A DNA stretch of 13,909 nt from Mobilitalea sp. (lineage in GTDB: Bacteria; Bacillota_A; Clostridia; Lachnospirales; Lachnospiraceae). Positions within the stretch are counted from its first letter, which is position 1. Each line of letters starts with the position of its first letter. The translations under genes and the position numbers were made by a program. The stretch lies in the NCBI GenBank assembly GCA_029974875.1, contig JARKQP010000139.1:1-13909 (forward strand). The letters are read 5' to 3'. The notes under the pieces were generated by a model. It made no database searches. It saw only the letters and a program-made list of their open reading frames with translations, and was not told the origin of the DNA. Below, piece by piece: positions 7,294-13,909 of the stretch.

Positions 7294-7342
7294 AGAGATG
7301 CCCCATCGGGATGAAAAACAATCATCATTTTGGGGCATCCTC
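7294..7342 (-). terminator. Rho-independent terminator of the CUT1 transporter operon
   Basis: GATGCCCC (7297-7304) pairs with GGGGCATC (7332-7339), with a nested GATG/CATC stem (7310-7313 with 7323-7326). Read on the minus strand the hairpin is followed by TCTTTTTATG, a proper U-tract. It lies about 100 bases past the TIM-barrel gene stop and separates that operon from the next promoter. Its left arm and loop are nearly identical to those of the terminator at 5091-5135. The bases between it and the TIM-barrel stop hold nothing I can name. Confidence 0.85.
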
Positions 7343-7438
7343 TCTATTATGTATGGCCTGTATTCTACTCCTGAAACTTTTCCAAAAGCTTGCAGCATCC
7401 ATATCATTCTGATATAGGCTTCTGTCCTTCCTTAGGTA

Positions 7439-8167
7439 TTATCCATATTTCCTGATAGCCTGGATACTATTGCAAATACTTGTTATACCATCCGGCTTCT
7501 GCACATCATCTTCTACGATGGCATACTCAACCCCGATGGCTTCTGCCAATTCATAATAGGATCTGCAGGGCAGATTTCCCTGACCAACTGCGCAGGAGCC
7601 TTCCTCATTCCCATCCTTTAGATGAATGTACTGGATCCTGTCACTATGTTCCCTCAGGAAGGCTGTTACATCAGCTCCACCCTTTGCCGCCCAATAAATA
7701 TCTACTTCGATCATGATGTCAGTAGCGTCCAGTATTTCCTGCATTGCCGTTGTCCCATCAAAATCCCTGAATTCAAAGTCATGGCAATGATAGTATAAAT
7801 TCAGGCCTGCTTGCCTTAACTGCCCTGAATATCTGTTTATGTTACTAATTAACAGGTCAATATCATACTTCGATTCTACTACCGGCCTTGGAATAGCCAC
7901 CCGGGGAATTCCCGCTTCTTTATGGAAGCAAATAATTTCACTCATGCTTTCCTCAAAAAGCCGATACATGATATGGGCTCCGCATACCTCTAAGCCGCAC
8001 TCGTCAATTGCTGTTCTGATTTCCTTTGCGCTAAAGCCATCATAGTCCATCCCATTAAACCCGGCTAATTCTACTCCGTCATAACCCAGTGTAGAGATAA
8101 CCTTTAGTTTTTCCATAATATTTAGAGGTGTTCTATATAAATTATATAACTGTACCCCTACTTTCAA
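7439..8167 (-). CDS. Xylose-isomerase-like TIM-barrel protein (sugar phosphate isomerase/epimerase superfamily)
   Basis: A 242-residue protein of the AP_endonuc_2 / IolE-like superfamily, typically metal-dependent isomerases, epimerases, dehydratases or 3-keto-glycoside lyases. Barrel motifs occur in order: GYDGVELAGF (28-37), CGAHIMY (62-68), YYHCHDFEF (125-133), MIEVDIYWAAKGGAD (152-166), YIHLKDG (180-186), VGQGNLP (194-200) and the final VEYAIVEDD (213-221). Probable metal or catalytic residues are His127/His129, Glu154/Asp156, His182 and Glu219. It is shorter than many relatives (about 270-300 residues), but both barrel ends seem present. The start is a TTG at 8167: AAAGGAGGT sits 8 bases upstream and no better ATG exists before residue 18. 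Last gene of the CUT1 operon, 48 bases after a Gfo/Idh/MocA dehydrogenase; the two enzyme types often act in sequence on oxidised sugars. The exact reaction is unknown. Confidence 0.88.
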   Translation of the reverse strand: MKVGVQLYNLYRTPLNIMEKLKVISTLGYDGVELAGFNGMDYDGFSAKEIRTAIDECGLEVCGAHIMYRLFEESMSEIICFHKEAGIPRVAIPRPVVESKYDIDLLISNINRYSGQLRQAGLNLYYHCHDFEFRDFDGTTAMQEILDATDIMIEVDIYWAAKGGADVTAFLREHSDRIQYIHLKDGNEEGSCAVGQGNLPCRSYYELAEAIGVEYAIVEDDVQKPDGITSICNSIQAIRKYG

Positions 8168-8215
8168 GATTTGTACCTCCTTTATTTAAAGCAAGCTATA
8201 CCAGCGTACCATCCT

Positions 8216-9304
8216 TTATTCAAAATAAATTGCCTTCCCTGTTTTCCCTGACTCATAGATAGCTTCAAGAATCTGGGAAACAACAAGAGCCTGCTCCGGC
8301 TTAACGACTACTTCCGTCCCTTTGTTAATCGCGTCAATAAAGATTCGCTGCTCCATGCTTAGGGAATTATCCACCGGCTTTTCAATTAAAGGAATACCTT
8401 CACCGTCAATATTAGGCTTTTCAACGATTAATTTATTATGCTTTACGGTATTAATGCGAACGCCGTCATTTAGATCAACTCCCCCTTTTGTTCCGCACAG
8501 GGTGAATTTCGCCTCTTTTTCATCCAGCATATTTAATGCCCAGCTGGCCTCCAAAAAGATAGTCGCACCATTCTTCATTGTAATAAAGCCAAATGCAGAA
8601 TCCTCTACCGTCATTTTTTCAGGATCCCAATCTCCCATAATATTGCCGGTATTTTTTTGCCTGCCAATCTTATGGTATACATTTCCTACAACCATCTTTG
8701 GCTCATAATTATCCATGCACCACAATGTCAAATCCAGCGCGTGGGTTCCTATGTCAATTAATGGTCCGCCGCCCTGCTCATATTCATCCAGGAATACTCC
8801 CCAGGTCGGCACCTTCCTGCGCCTAACCGCATGGGCTTTTGCCATATACACCTCGCCCAGCTCATTATCATCGCAGGCTGCTTTTACATACTGGACATCA
8901 CTCCTGAATCGGTTTTGATAACCAATCGTTAATATCTTTCCAGTCCGCTTGGCAGCCTCCGCCATTGCTTTTGCTTCTTCATAATTAATCGCCATCGGCT
9001 TTTCGCATAAAACATGCTTTCCCGCCTCCAGGCTGTCGATCGTGATAAAGCTGTGGGATCTGTTCGGGGTAGCGACTATGACTGCGTCAATTGTATCGTC
9101 CTTTAATAATTCCCTATAATCCTGGTAAGCCTTAGCCCCTTCTATTCCGTACTGCCTGGCATATTCGACGGCACGCTCTTCAATTATGTCGCAAAAAGCC
9201 ACTATTTCAACCTCATCCTTATGGAAGCTTACTGCATTCATGTGCTTAATCCGTGCAATCGCGCCACATCCGATTAAGCCGTATCTTAATTTTCTATTAT
9301 CCAT
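8216..9304 (-). CDS. Gfo/Idh/MocA-family NAD(P)-dependent oxidoreductase in the CUT1 sugar operon
   Basis: A 362-residue dehydrogenase. The N-terminal Rossmann motif is YGLIGCGAIA (residues 8-17), followed by Asp39 near the end of beta-2 (AFCDI), which suggests NAD preference. The family lysine is Lys102 in CEKPMA. GGGPLIDIGTHALDL (178-192) supplies the conserved Asp184 and His188 of the active site. This pattern matches the inositol/glucoside dehydrogenase-like subgroup, which oxidises a secondary hydroxyl of a sugar or glycoside. The ATG at 9304 follows GGGAGG by 7 bases. An upstream TTG at 9370 would add 22 residues (MCKADDKIILQGNCTWLMGG) that do not resemble the family, so I reject it. 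It lies 107 bases after the second permease with no clear terminator between, and 48 bases before the TIM-barrel gene. Likely role: first oxidation step on the imported sugar (inference). Confidence 0.92.
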   Translation of the reverse strand: MDNRKLRYGLIGCGAIARIKHMNAVSFHKDEVEIVAFCDIIEERAVEYARQYGIEGAKAYQDYRELLKDDTIDAVIVATPNRSHSFITIDSLEAGKHVLCEKPMAINYEEAKAMAEAAKRTGKILTIGYQNRFRSDVQYVKAACDDNELGEVYMAKAHAVRRRKVPTWGVFLDEYEQGGGPLIDIGTHALDLTLWCMDNYEPKMVVGNVYHKIGRQKNTGNIMGDWDPEKMTVEDSAFGFITMKNGATIFLEASWALNMLDEKEAKFTLCGTKGGVDLNDGVRINTVKHNKLIVEKPNIDGEGIPLIEKPVDNSLSMEQRIFIDAINKGTEVVVKPEQALVVSQILEAIYESGKTGKAIYFE

Positions 9305-9411
9305 TTCAATTCCTCCCATTAACCAAGTACAATTTCCTTGTAGTATTATTTTATCGTCCGCTTTACACAATCTGGTTTTCCATAACCCGCAATATGCTTT
9401 CCGGGCACGCC

Positions 9412-10296
9412 TTACCCTTTGACCGCCCCCAGCGTCAAGCCCTTTACATAATATTTCTGAAAAAATGGCAGCAATATCATAATCGGAATTGCACCCGTGG
9501 CTGCCATTGCCATCTTTAATCCATTATTCGGCACTATTCCGGCCGCAAGGTTTTCAACGCCTGAGGTATTTGTCGTAAGGAATCTGGCGTCCTGAATCAT
9601 CCTGTTTAATATTTGCTGAATACTGAACAGCTTGCTGTCGGTAACGTAATACAGTCCATTGATCCAATCATTCCAATAAGAAATGCCCACCATCATTGCA
9701 ATTGATACAATAATCGGGATTGCCATCGGCAGGATCACTTTTCTCAAAATCATAAATTCACTGGCACCATCAATCTGGGCAGCCTCCTTGATCTCTTCCG
9801 GTATATTGGTTTGGAAATAGGTCCGCATGATGATTACATAAAAGGCAAATACCAGCAGTCTTGGGAAAATCAAAGCCGCCATTGTATTTTTTATATGGAA
9901 AATCTGCGTCCAGATCATATAGGATGGAACTGTTCCTCCGTTAAATAGCATTGTAAAAAACAGAAAGAACGAAATTGCATTTCTATAGGGTAGGTGCTTA
10001 ATTGACAGCCCATATGCAAAAAGCGTCGTAATGATCAGGGAAAGCAGTGTTCCCGGTACTGTTACTAAGACAGTCACGCTATATGCCCTAAGAATCATGA
10101 AGGGGTCGTTGAATAAATATTGAAAAGCTTCCAAACCAAATTTCTCAGGAAATGCCGAATAGCCATTCGTAATCAAGGTATTCTCAGCTGTAACGGACGA
10201 CATTATCATAATTAAAAAAGGAAATAAGCATATAATAACCATTGCAATCATAACGATATGTACAAATACATAGAACCCTTTTTTCGTACTGACCAT
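9412..10296 (-). CDS. CUT1-type carbohydrate ABC permease, MalG/YtcP (LplC-like) family
   Basis: A 294-residue inner-membrane subunit with six predicted helices. The first is at about 9-33 (FYVFVHIVMIAMVIICLFPFLIMIM). A periplasmic-side segment FPEKFGLEAFQYLF follows. The EAA loop that docks the ATPase is EIKEAAQIDGASEFMIL, ending ILP at about 190. The C-terminus FFQKYYVKGLTLGAVKG is the classic end of this family. I start it at the ATG at 10296, after TAGGGAGG with only 3 bases of spacing, 13 bases past the previous stop. An ATG at 10326 would overlap the upstream gene by 17 bases and lacks a ribosome binding site. Pairs with the permease at 10310-11242. No ATP-binding protein is in the operon, so a shared ATPase of the MsmK type is expected from elsewhere. 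Confidence 0.93.
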   Translation of the reverse strand: MVSTKKGFYVFVHIVMIAMVIICLFPFLIMIMSSVTAENTLITNGYSAFPEKFGLEAFQYLFNDPFMILRAYSVTVLVTVPGTLLSLIITTLFAYGLSIKHLPYRNAISFFLFFTMLFNGGTVPSYMIWTQIFHIKNTMAALIFPRLLVFAFYVIIMRTYFQTNIPEEIKEAAQIDGASEFMILRKVILPMAIPIIVSIAMMVGISYWNDWINGLYYVTDSKLFSIQQILNRMIQDARFLTTNTSGVENLAAGIVPNNGLKMAMAATGAIPIMILLPFFQKYYVKGLTLGAVKG

Positions 10297-10309
10297 TCCA
10301 TCTGCCTCC

Positions 10310-11242
10310 CTAAAACAATGCGTCATCCGCGCTTATTTTTTTAACTGCGAAATTAGCTCCCAGGACTAATACGCACCCTACTACAGACTGATACAGACCG
10401 GCAGCTGTGGACATACCGATGTCTCCAAGCTGCATCAGCCCACGGTAAACATAGGTATCAATCGTCTGTGTCACATCATACAGTGCCCCTGAATTCATAG
10501 GAACCTGGTAAAATAGCCCAAAATCAGAATAAAAAATACGTCCGATTGACAATAAAGTAAGTGTTATGATAGTAGGCTTTAAGAACGGCAGGGATATGTA
10601 CTTAGTCTGCTGCCACCTGCTGGCGCCATCCAAAGCCGCTGCTTCATAATAACCCCGGTCAATTCCGATTAAGGTCGAAAAATACAGGATCGTGTGATAC
10701 CCAAAATTCTTCCATATGTATACTACCACGATAATCGCGGGCCAGTTCTTCGGTTCACTGTACCAGGAGATATTCTCAATTCCGAGGCTTCCCAGGATTG
10801 CCTTATTGATAAAGCCGGTCTCCGTGCTTAAAAAAGAATTTACAAGGTAAGCCGCAACGACGATCGAAATCAAATAGGGATATAGCGTAACCGTCTGGTA
10901 TATCTTTTTCATTCTTTTCCCTGGTACCTCGTTTAACATCACCGCGATGAAAATACTGAAAACTGTGCCCAGGATGATAAAGGCCAGATTATATAAGATC
11001 GTATTTCTTGTAATAATCCAAGCGTCTTTTGTAACAAGCAGGTATTTAAAATTATCAAACCCTACAAACTTGCTTCCGTATATGCCGCCCTTCACGGAAT
11101 ATTCCTCAAATGCTAAAATAATTCCGCTTAAGGGCATATAATTATTAATGATTAAATAAATAATCGCAGGAAGCATCATCAAATAAAAAGGGAAATACTT
11201 TTTAATTTTTACCCACTTTTTCTTACTGACAGTGACACCCAA
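10310..11242 (-). CDS. CUT1-type carbohydrate ABC permease, LplB-like family
   Basis: A 310-residue inner-membrane subunit. After a basic cytoplasmic N-terminus comes the family hallmark helix PFYLMMLPAIIYLIINNYMPLSG, then the FVGFDNFKYL segment and several further helices. The EAA loop is YYEAAALDGASRWQQ with ISLPFLKP after it (about 198-223). The closing region around GLYQSVVGCVLVLGANF is also typical of LplB proteins. The most likely start is the TTG at 11242, 8 bases after AGGAGG. The GTG at 11251 would use the last G of the ribosome binding site itself and is less likely. It sits 52 bases after the lipoprotein gene and 13 bases before the second permease. LplB-type transporters import oligosaccharides or complex monosaccharide derivatives; the substrate here is not known. 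Confidence 0.92.
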   Translation of the reverse strand: MGVTVSKKKWVKIKKYFPFYLMMLPAIIYLIINNYMPLSGIILAFEEYSVKGGIYGSKFVGFDNFKYLLVTKDAWIITRNTILYNLAFIILGTVFSIFIAVMLNEVPGKRMKKIYQTVTLYPYLISIVVAAYLVNSFLSTETGFINKAILGSLGIENISWYSEPKNWPAIIVVVYIWKNFGYHTILYFSTLIGIDRGYYEAAALDGASRWQQTKYISLPFLKPTIITLTLLSIGRIFYSDFGLFYQVPMNSGALYDVTQTIDTYVYRGLMQLGDIGMSTAAGLYQSVVGCVLVLGANFAVKKISADDALF

Positions 11243-11294
11243 ACCACGCACCTCCTAAACAATGCTGCACAAAATATGGAAAATTAACCTTACA

Positions 11295-12812
11295 TTATTT
11301 ATTATCGGCCGCCCAGGCATCTAATTGCGCTTGCTTTTCCTTAATAATCTTTTCAATTCCTGCCGCCTTCAGATCCGCTGTAAACTTCGGCAAAATTTCT
11401 TCCGGATTAACCGCACCGCATTCCAGCGCTGTCCTATATTTATTGGCAACATTCGTACATGCGGTAATTTCATTGACAACAGCTGAATTGTCAAAGGAAA
11501 ATCCTAATGCTTCTGATTTTAATGATGACTCATTAAACTCCCTGGTCTTTTCATAAATATCCAGGGCATTACCTTCCCAGACCTTAGTGATGAACTGATT
11601 TCCATACGCCCAGCCAAGATATTCCTGATATTTATTGTTGTCAGGATCGATCCTGCTAATCGTGCCATCCTCGTTCTCTTCATAATGGATCCCTTCGATG
11701 CCATTCAAAAGAAGATTCGCAACAACCGGATCCGTATACATTAAATCCATGAACTGCATCGCCTTATCCGGATCAACACTTGAGGCAGGTATCATCCAGT
11801 TTGTATTAACAATACTGGAAGTATAGGATAATGCCTCCGTAAGAATGACATAACCACAGTCAATGCCGGTCTGGGCCTCTACCGCCTCAACAGCTCCCGG
11901 CTTATAGGTTGTAATGCCGCCAAAGGCCGTACCAGCCTGCATCCTGCTGGTCCAGGTTTCGGAAGAAGTGGCAAAATCCTTTTCAATATAGCCTTTTTCA
12001 TACCAATCACGCATCAAATTGCACAATTGCGCATATTCATCGGTCTCATACAGATTCTCAACCTTCAAGGAATTCCCATAGTTCATCAGCACGCCCATGG
12101 AATCTGATAGAACGTCCCAATCCCAGACCTCAAAATTCTTAGCGTTACCGCCTGCGCCTCCAAACATGGACTTATCAGCATACTTTGCTTTTACCTTGGC
12201 AAATACATCTGTTAAATCATTGATTTGCTTCACATTACTAAAATCCGCTCCTACAGCATCCGCCATTTCCTTGTTGTACACAAACATCCTGCTGATTGCC
12301 ATATCCTTCAGGGACGGTAGGGAATAAACCGTACCATTGACATACGCTGCTTTCAGGTTATCTTCTCCAATCTGCTCAACGATACCGGAACCGTACTTCT
12401 CCAAAAGGTCATTTAAGGGCGTCAATGCATCTTGCCTAATATAGTTTTTCGTGTCTCCTTCAAAGGAAAACATGACATCAATCTGCTCACCGCTGCGGAT
12501 CATCAATCCGACCTGCTCCGAATAGGATCCCATATTAATATAATTTAAGCTGATTTCCGCATTGATCAGCGGCTTGATATATTCATTCACCTTTTCAGCT
12601 ACCTTAGCCGCATCCTCCATATTACCGGCCGATACCATATACATAACCAATTTCGTTGGTTCCTCATCCTCCTGCTTTGTTTCATTGCTTTGCCCTGATT
12701 CTTTGCCCTCTCCATTATTTTGGGTACCTTGCGTCTTGCCAGAATTGCCACAAGCTGTCAATGTCGAAGCCATTAATAAAATACTTAAAACCACTGTGAA
12801 AAACCTTTTCAT
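11295..12812 (-). CDS. Family-1 extracellular sugar-binding lipoprotein of a CUT1 ABC importer
   Basis: A 505-residue lipoprotein. The signal peptide MKRFFTVVLSILLMASTLTAC ends in lipobox LTAC with Cys21 lipidated. A low-complexity G/Q/N/E/K linker follows to about residue 50. The binding core starts at KLVMYMVSAGN and includes GEQIDVMFSFEG, VNGTVYSLPSLKDMA, and NWMIPASSVDPDKAMQFMDLMY. The tail from about LGWAYGNQFITKVW onward matches the C-terminal DUF3502-type segment of LipO-like binding proteins. The ATG at 12812 follows GGGAGG by 7 bases; an upstream TTG at 12827 lies across that ribosome binding site and is rejected. First gene of the operon that continues with two permeases, a dehydrogenase and a TIM-barrel enzyme. 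The upstream YesN-type regulator is the likely controller, as is common for these transporters. Confidence 0.93.
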   Translation of the reverse strand: MKRFFTVVLSILLMASTLTACGNSGKTQGTQNNGEGKESGQSNETKQEDEEPTKLVMYMVSAGNMEDAAKVAEKVNEYIKPLINAEISLNYINMGSYSEQVGLMIRSGEQIDVMFSFEGDTKNYIRQDALTPLNDLLEKYGSGIVEQIGEDNLKAAYVNGTVYSLPSLKDMAISRMFVYNKEMADAVGADFSNVKQINDLTDVFAKVKAKYADKSMFGGAGGNAKNFEVWDWDVLSDSMGVLMNYGNSLKVENLYETDEYAQLCNLMRDWYEKGYIEKDFATSSETWTSRMQAGTAFGGITTYKPGAVEAVEAQTGIDCGYVILTEALSYTSSIVNTNWMIPASSVDPDKAMQFMDLMYTDPVVANLLLNGIEGIHYEENEDGTISRIDPDNNKYQEYLGWAYGNQFITKVWEGNALDIYEKTREFNESSLKSEALGFSFDNSAVVNEITACTNVANKYRTALECGAVNPEEILPKFTADLKAAGIEKIIKEKQAQLDAWAADNK

Positions 12813-13025
12813 AATTTTTCCTCCCAATCTGGATAATTTAATGGTTGAACAGCACTAAGATCAAATAACCTCCTAGCGTGCTGCCTCCTTCCTCTTTCGA
12901 TAAACCGTGCTGAACAGGATCGTCACTCTGTAAGACAGAGGAGGTACTGTACGTAAGCAGATGGCGATATAGGCAGTGCGGTTTGTTGAATTATGGGCGG
13001 GACAGTGCACTTACTTATTTGATAG
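12813..13025 (-). other. Long 5' leader of the CUT1 operon with alternative pairings
   Basis: About 210 bases lie between the likely transcription start and the lipoprotein ATG. Visible elements: CGTGCTG twice (12877-12883 and 12906-12912), each able to pair with CAGCAC at 12850-12855; TGAACAG twice (12846-12852 and 12911-12917); a small hairpin CTCTG/CAGAG (12926-12940); and two AGGAGG-like motifs (12869-12874 and 12884-12892) far upstream of the true ribosome binding site. I recognise no known riboswitch class. Confidence 0.35.
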
Positions 13026-13029
13026 GCTT

Positions 13030-13037
13030 ATTGTATA
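13030..13037 (-). promoter_or_regulatory. Probable -10 region of the CUT1 operon promoter
   Basis: TATACAAT on the minus strand is the best -10 in the gap. The hexamer 17 bases upstream (GGTGGA) is nothing like TTGACA, so the promoter should need an activator. The direct repeats at 13067-13096 lie just upstream of where the -35 would be, as expected for activation by an AraC-type regulator. Confidence 0.45.
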
Positions 13038-13066
13038 AAATCGGGCTTGACTTCTCCACCAGTTAC

Positions 13067-13096
13067 ACGACTATAGGATATCGTTTTTACGACTAT
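13067..13096. promoter_or_regulatory. Direct-repeat candidate site for the YesN-type response regulator
   Basis: ACGACTAT occurs at 13067-13074 and again at 13089-13096, a period of 22 bp or about two helical turns. AraC-type DNA-binding domains commonly occupy tandem sites with this spacing on one face of the helix. The pair abuts the -35 position of the predicted promoter of the CUT1 operon. Confidence 0.5.
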
Positions 13097-13144
13097 TTTT
13101 TCAGCTTTAAAGAAATAAACCATCATAGATAATTCCCTGTGAAG

Positions 13145-13185
13145 CAAAAAAACAGTATTTAGCGCTTATCTGCTAAATACTGTTT
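13145..13185 (-). terminator. Rho-independent terminator of the response regulator gene
   Basis: A perfect 14-bp stem, AAACAGTATTTAGC (13150-13163) with GCTAAATACTGTTT (13172-13185), has an 8-base loop. On the minus strand it is followed by a run of seven T. It lies 27 bases after the regulator stop codon and isolates that gene from the transporter operon downstream. Confidence 0.93.
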
Positions 13186-13212
13186 ACTCACAATCGTATT
13201 CCTATACCGGTA

Positions 13213-13909
13213 TTAACCATTCTTATATTTAAATCTATATTCCACCGGCGTTAATCCCACCTCTTTCTTAAACATCTTTGAGAAATGGGCCATGTGGGTA
13301 TAGCCGCAGCTGGCTGCTATTTTGCTGATTGACAGCTGGGTTTTTAATAAAAGGTCACATGCCACGCTGATTCTGGTTTTTAATATATATTCACTGATGG
13401 AATAGCCGGTATCTTTTTTAAAGATTCTGGATAAGTAGTCCGGGTTCAAGAAAACATGCGCCGAAACATCATCCCTGGTTATGTCATTTCCGATATTGTT
13501 ATAGATGAATTCCTTTGTATCCTCGATCACTCGCTGGTTTTTCTTATTTTCCTCCATCTCCGGAGCGACCTGTGAGCTTACTTCCGAAAGCATTAAATTT
13601 GCACGTTTGTTCTTTACCATTTCCTTCTTTTTATCTATTGCATTCAGAATTACCTGCTCAAGCTCCTGATAGTCCACCGGCTTTAATAAATAATCCATGA
13701 CCCCCAGGGATATTGCCTTTTTCGCATAGTCAAACTTAGAATGGCAGGTTAAAAAAATGCAGATGCATTCCAGGCTATACTCCACTACCCAGCTAATCAG
13801 ATCCAGCCCGCTTCCCTTGGGCATCTCAATATCACATATTATAATATCGATATCATTGTCATTTAGTATTTGTTTTGCTTCCTGGATATTCATAGCCGTA
13901 TAAATATCC
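13213..13909 (-). CDS. YesN-type response regulator with AraC-family output domain, partial (N-terminus beyond the right edge)
   Basis: About 231 C-terminal residues are in the window. The frame stays open to the right edge (DIYTAMNIQEAKQIL), so the ATG at 13893 is internal, not the true start. The receiver domain is cut at its N-terminus, losing the acidic pocket, but keeps the phospho-acceptor Asp in IIICDIEMPKGSGLDL, the switch Thr in FLTCHS, and the conserved Lys in YLLKPVD. A charged linker follows. The output domain begins near TKEFIYNNIGNDITRDDVSAHVFLNPDYLSRIFKKDTGYSISEYI and ends with SISKIAASCGYTHMAHFSKMFKKEVGLTPVEYR, the two helix-turn-helix units of AraC proteins. A sensor histidine kinase gene is expected next to it, outside the window. 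It precedes a CUT1 transporter operon, the usual arrangement for YesMN systems, so activation of that operon is likely. Confidence 0.93.
   Translation of the reverse strand, partial: DIYTAMNIQEAKQILNDNDIDIIICDIEMPKGSGLDLISWVVEYSLECICIFLTCHSKFDYAKKAISLGVMDYLLKPVDYQELEQVILNAIDKKKEMVKNKRANLMLSEVSSQVAPEMEENKKNQRVIEDTKEFIYNNIGNDITRDDVSAHVFLNPDYLSRIFKKDTGYSISEYILKTRISVACDLLLKTQLSISKIAASCGYTHMAHFSKMFKKEVGLTPVEYRFKYKNG

Noticed and set aside
7325..7402. A possible 25-codon minus-strand ORF after the TIM-barrel gene
   Set aside because: It lacks a ribosome binding site, runs into the terminator stem and shows no recognisable sequence.
8322..8708. A 128-codon plus-strand open frame
   Set aside because: It is antisense to the Gfo/Idh/MocA dehydrogenase whose motifs are clear; the protein shows no family features.
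9343..9370. A possible internal minus-strand promoter (TTGTGT, 16 bases, TAATAC) before the 362-residue dehydrogenase
   Set aside because: Both hexamers are poor and the spacer is short. With no terminator before it, read-through from the permeases explains expression adequately.
13076..13089. A cre-like sequence between the two direct repeats of the CUT1 operon
   Set aside because: It mismatches the consensus at two defined outer positions and its symmetry is partly a by-product of the repeat copies.
1..13909. CRISPR arrays, tRNA or rRNA genes, insertion sequences and phage genes
   Set aside because: I looked for periodic repeats, conserved RNA motifs and transposase or integrase motifs and found none; all large frames are transport, regulatory or metabolic genes.

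Overview
The window looks like a chromosomal carbohydrate-utilisation region of a low-to-mid GC Gram-positive anaerobe, most likely of the Clostridia (Lachnospiraceae-like). The grounds are the lipoprotein signal peptides with lipoboxes, strong AGGAGG-type ribosome binding sites, TTG starts, a YesN-type response regulator beside an LplB/YtcP-like sugar ABC transporter, and a near-consensus CcpA cre box. The taxon is an inference. I see no tRNA, rRNA, insertion sequence, integrase or CRISPR array.

Left block (1-4995): a divergent pair. On the minus strand, a family-5 (peptide/oligosaccharide type) lipoprotein is followed by a DppB-like permease that runs off the left edge. On the plus strand lies an 813-residue regulator that fuses a cupin-like N-terminus, an AraC-type DNA-binding domain and a complete GH39 (beta-xylosidase-like) region. 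In the GH39 part the general acid/base position appears to be Asp in a degraded NEP motif. The 315-base divergent gap holds a consensus cre box on the transporter promoter and an 11-bp inverted repeat near the likely regulator promoter.

Middle block (5091-7342): a two-gene minus-strand operon, a Gfo/Idh/MocA NAD(P)-dependent oxidoreductase followed 6 bases later by an aldo/keto reductase. It has its own extended -10 promoter with a 16-base dyad just upstream, and ends in a rho-independent terminator. A near-identical terminator sequence closes the neighbouring operon.

Right block (7294-13909): a five-gene minus-strand operon encoding a CUT1-type lipoprotein, two permeases (no ATPase), a second Gfo/Idh/MocA dehydrogenase and a xylose-isomerase-like TIM-barrel protein. 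Upstream of it, separated by a strong terminator, is the 3' part of a YesN-type response regulator gene. The operon promoter lies beneath an 8-bp direct repeat with a 22-bp period, a good candidate site for that regulator, and is followed by a leader of about 210 bases with competing repeat pairings.

Taken together: two sugar import systems under separate regulators flank redox enzymes. The dehydrogenase plus TIM-barrel pair resembles the enzyme classes that act through 3-keto-sugar intermediates, so a glycoside-processing or rare-sugar route is a reasonable hypothesis. The substrate cannot be read from sequence alone.
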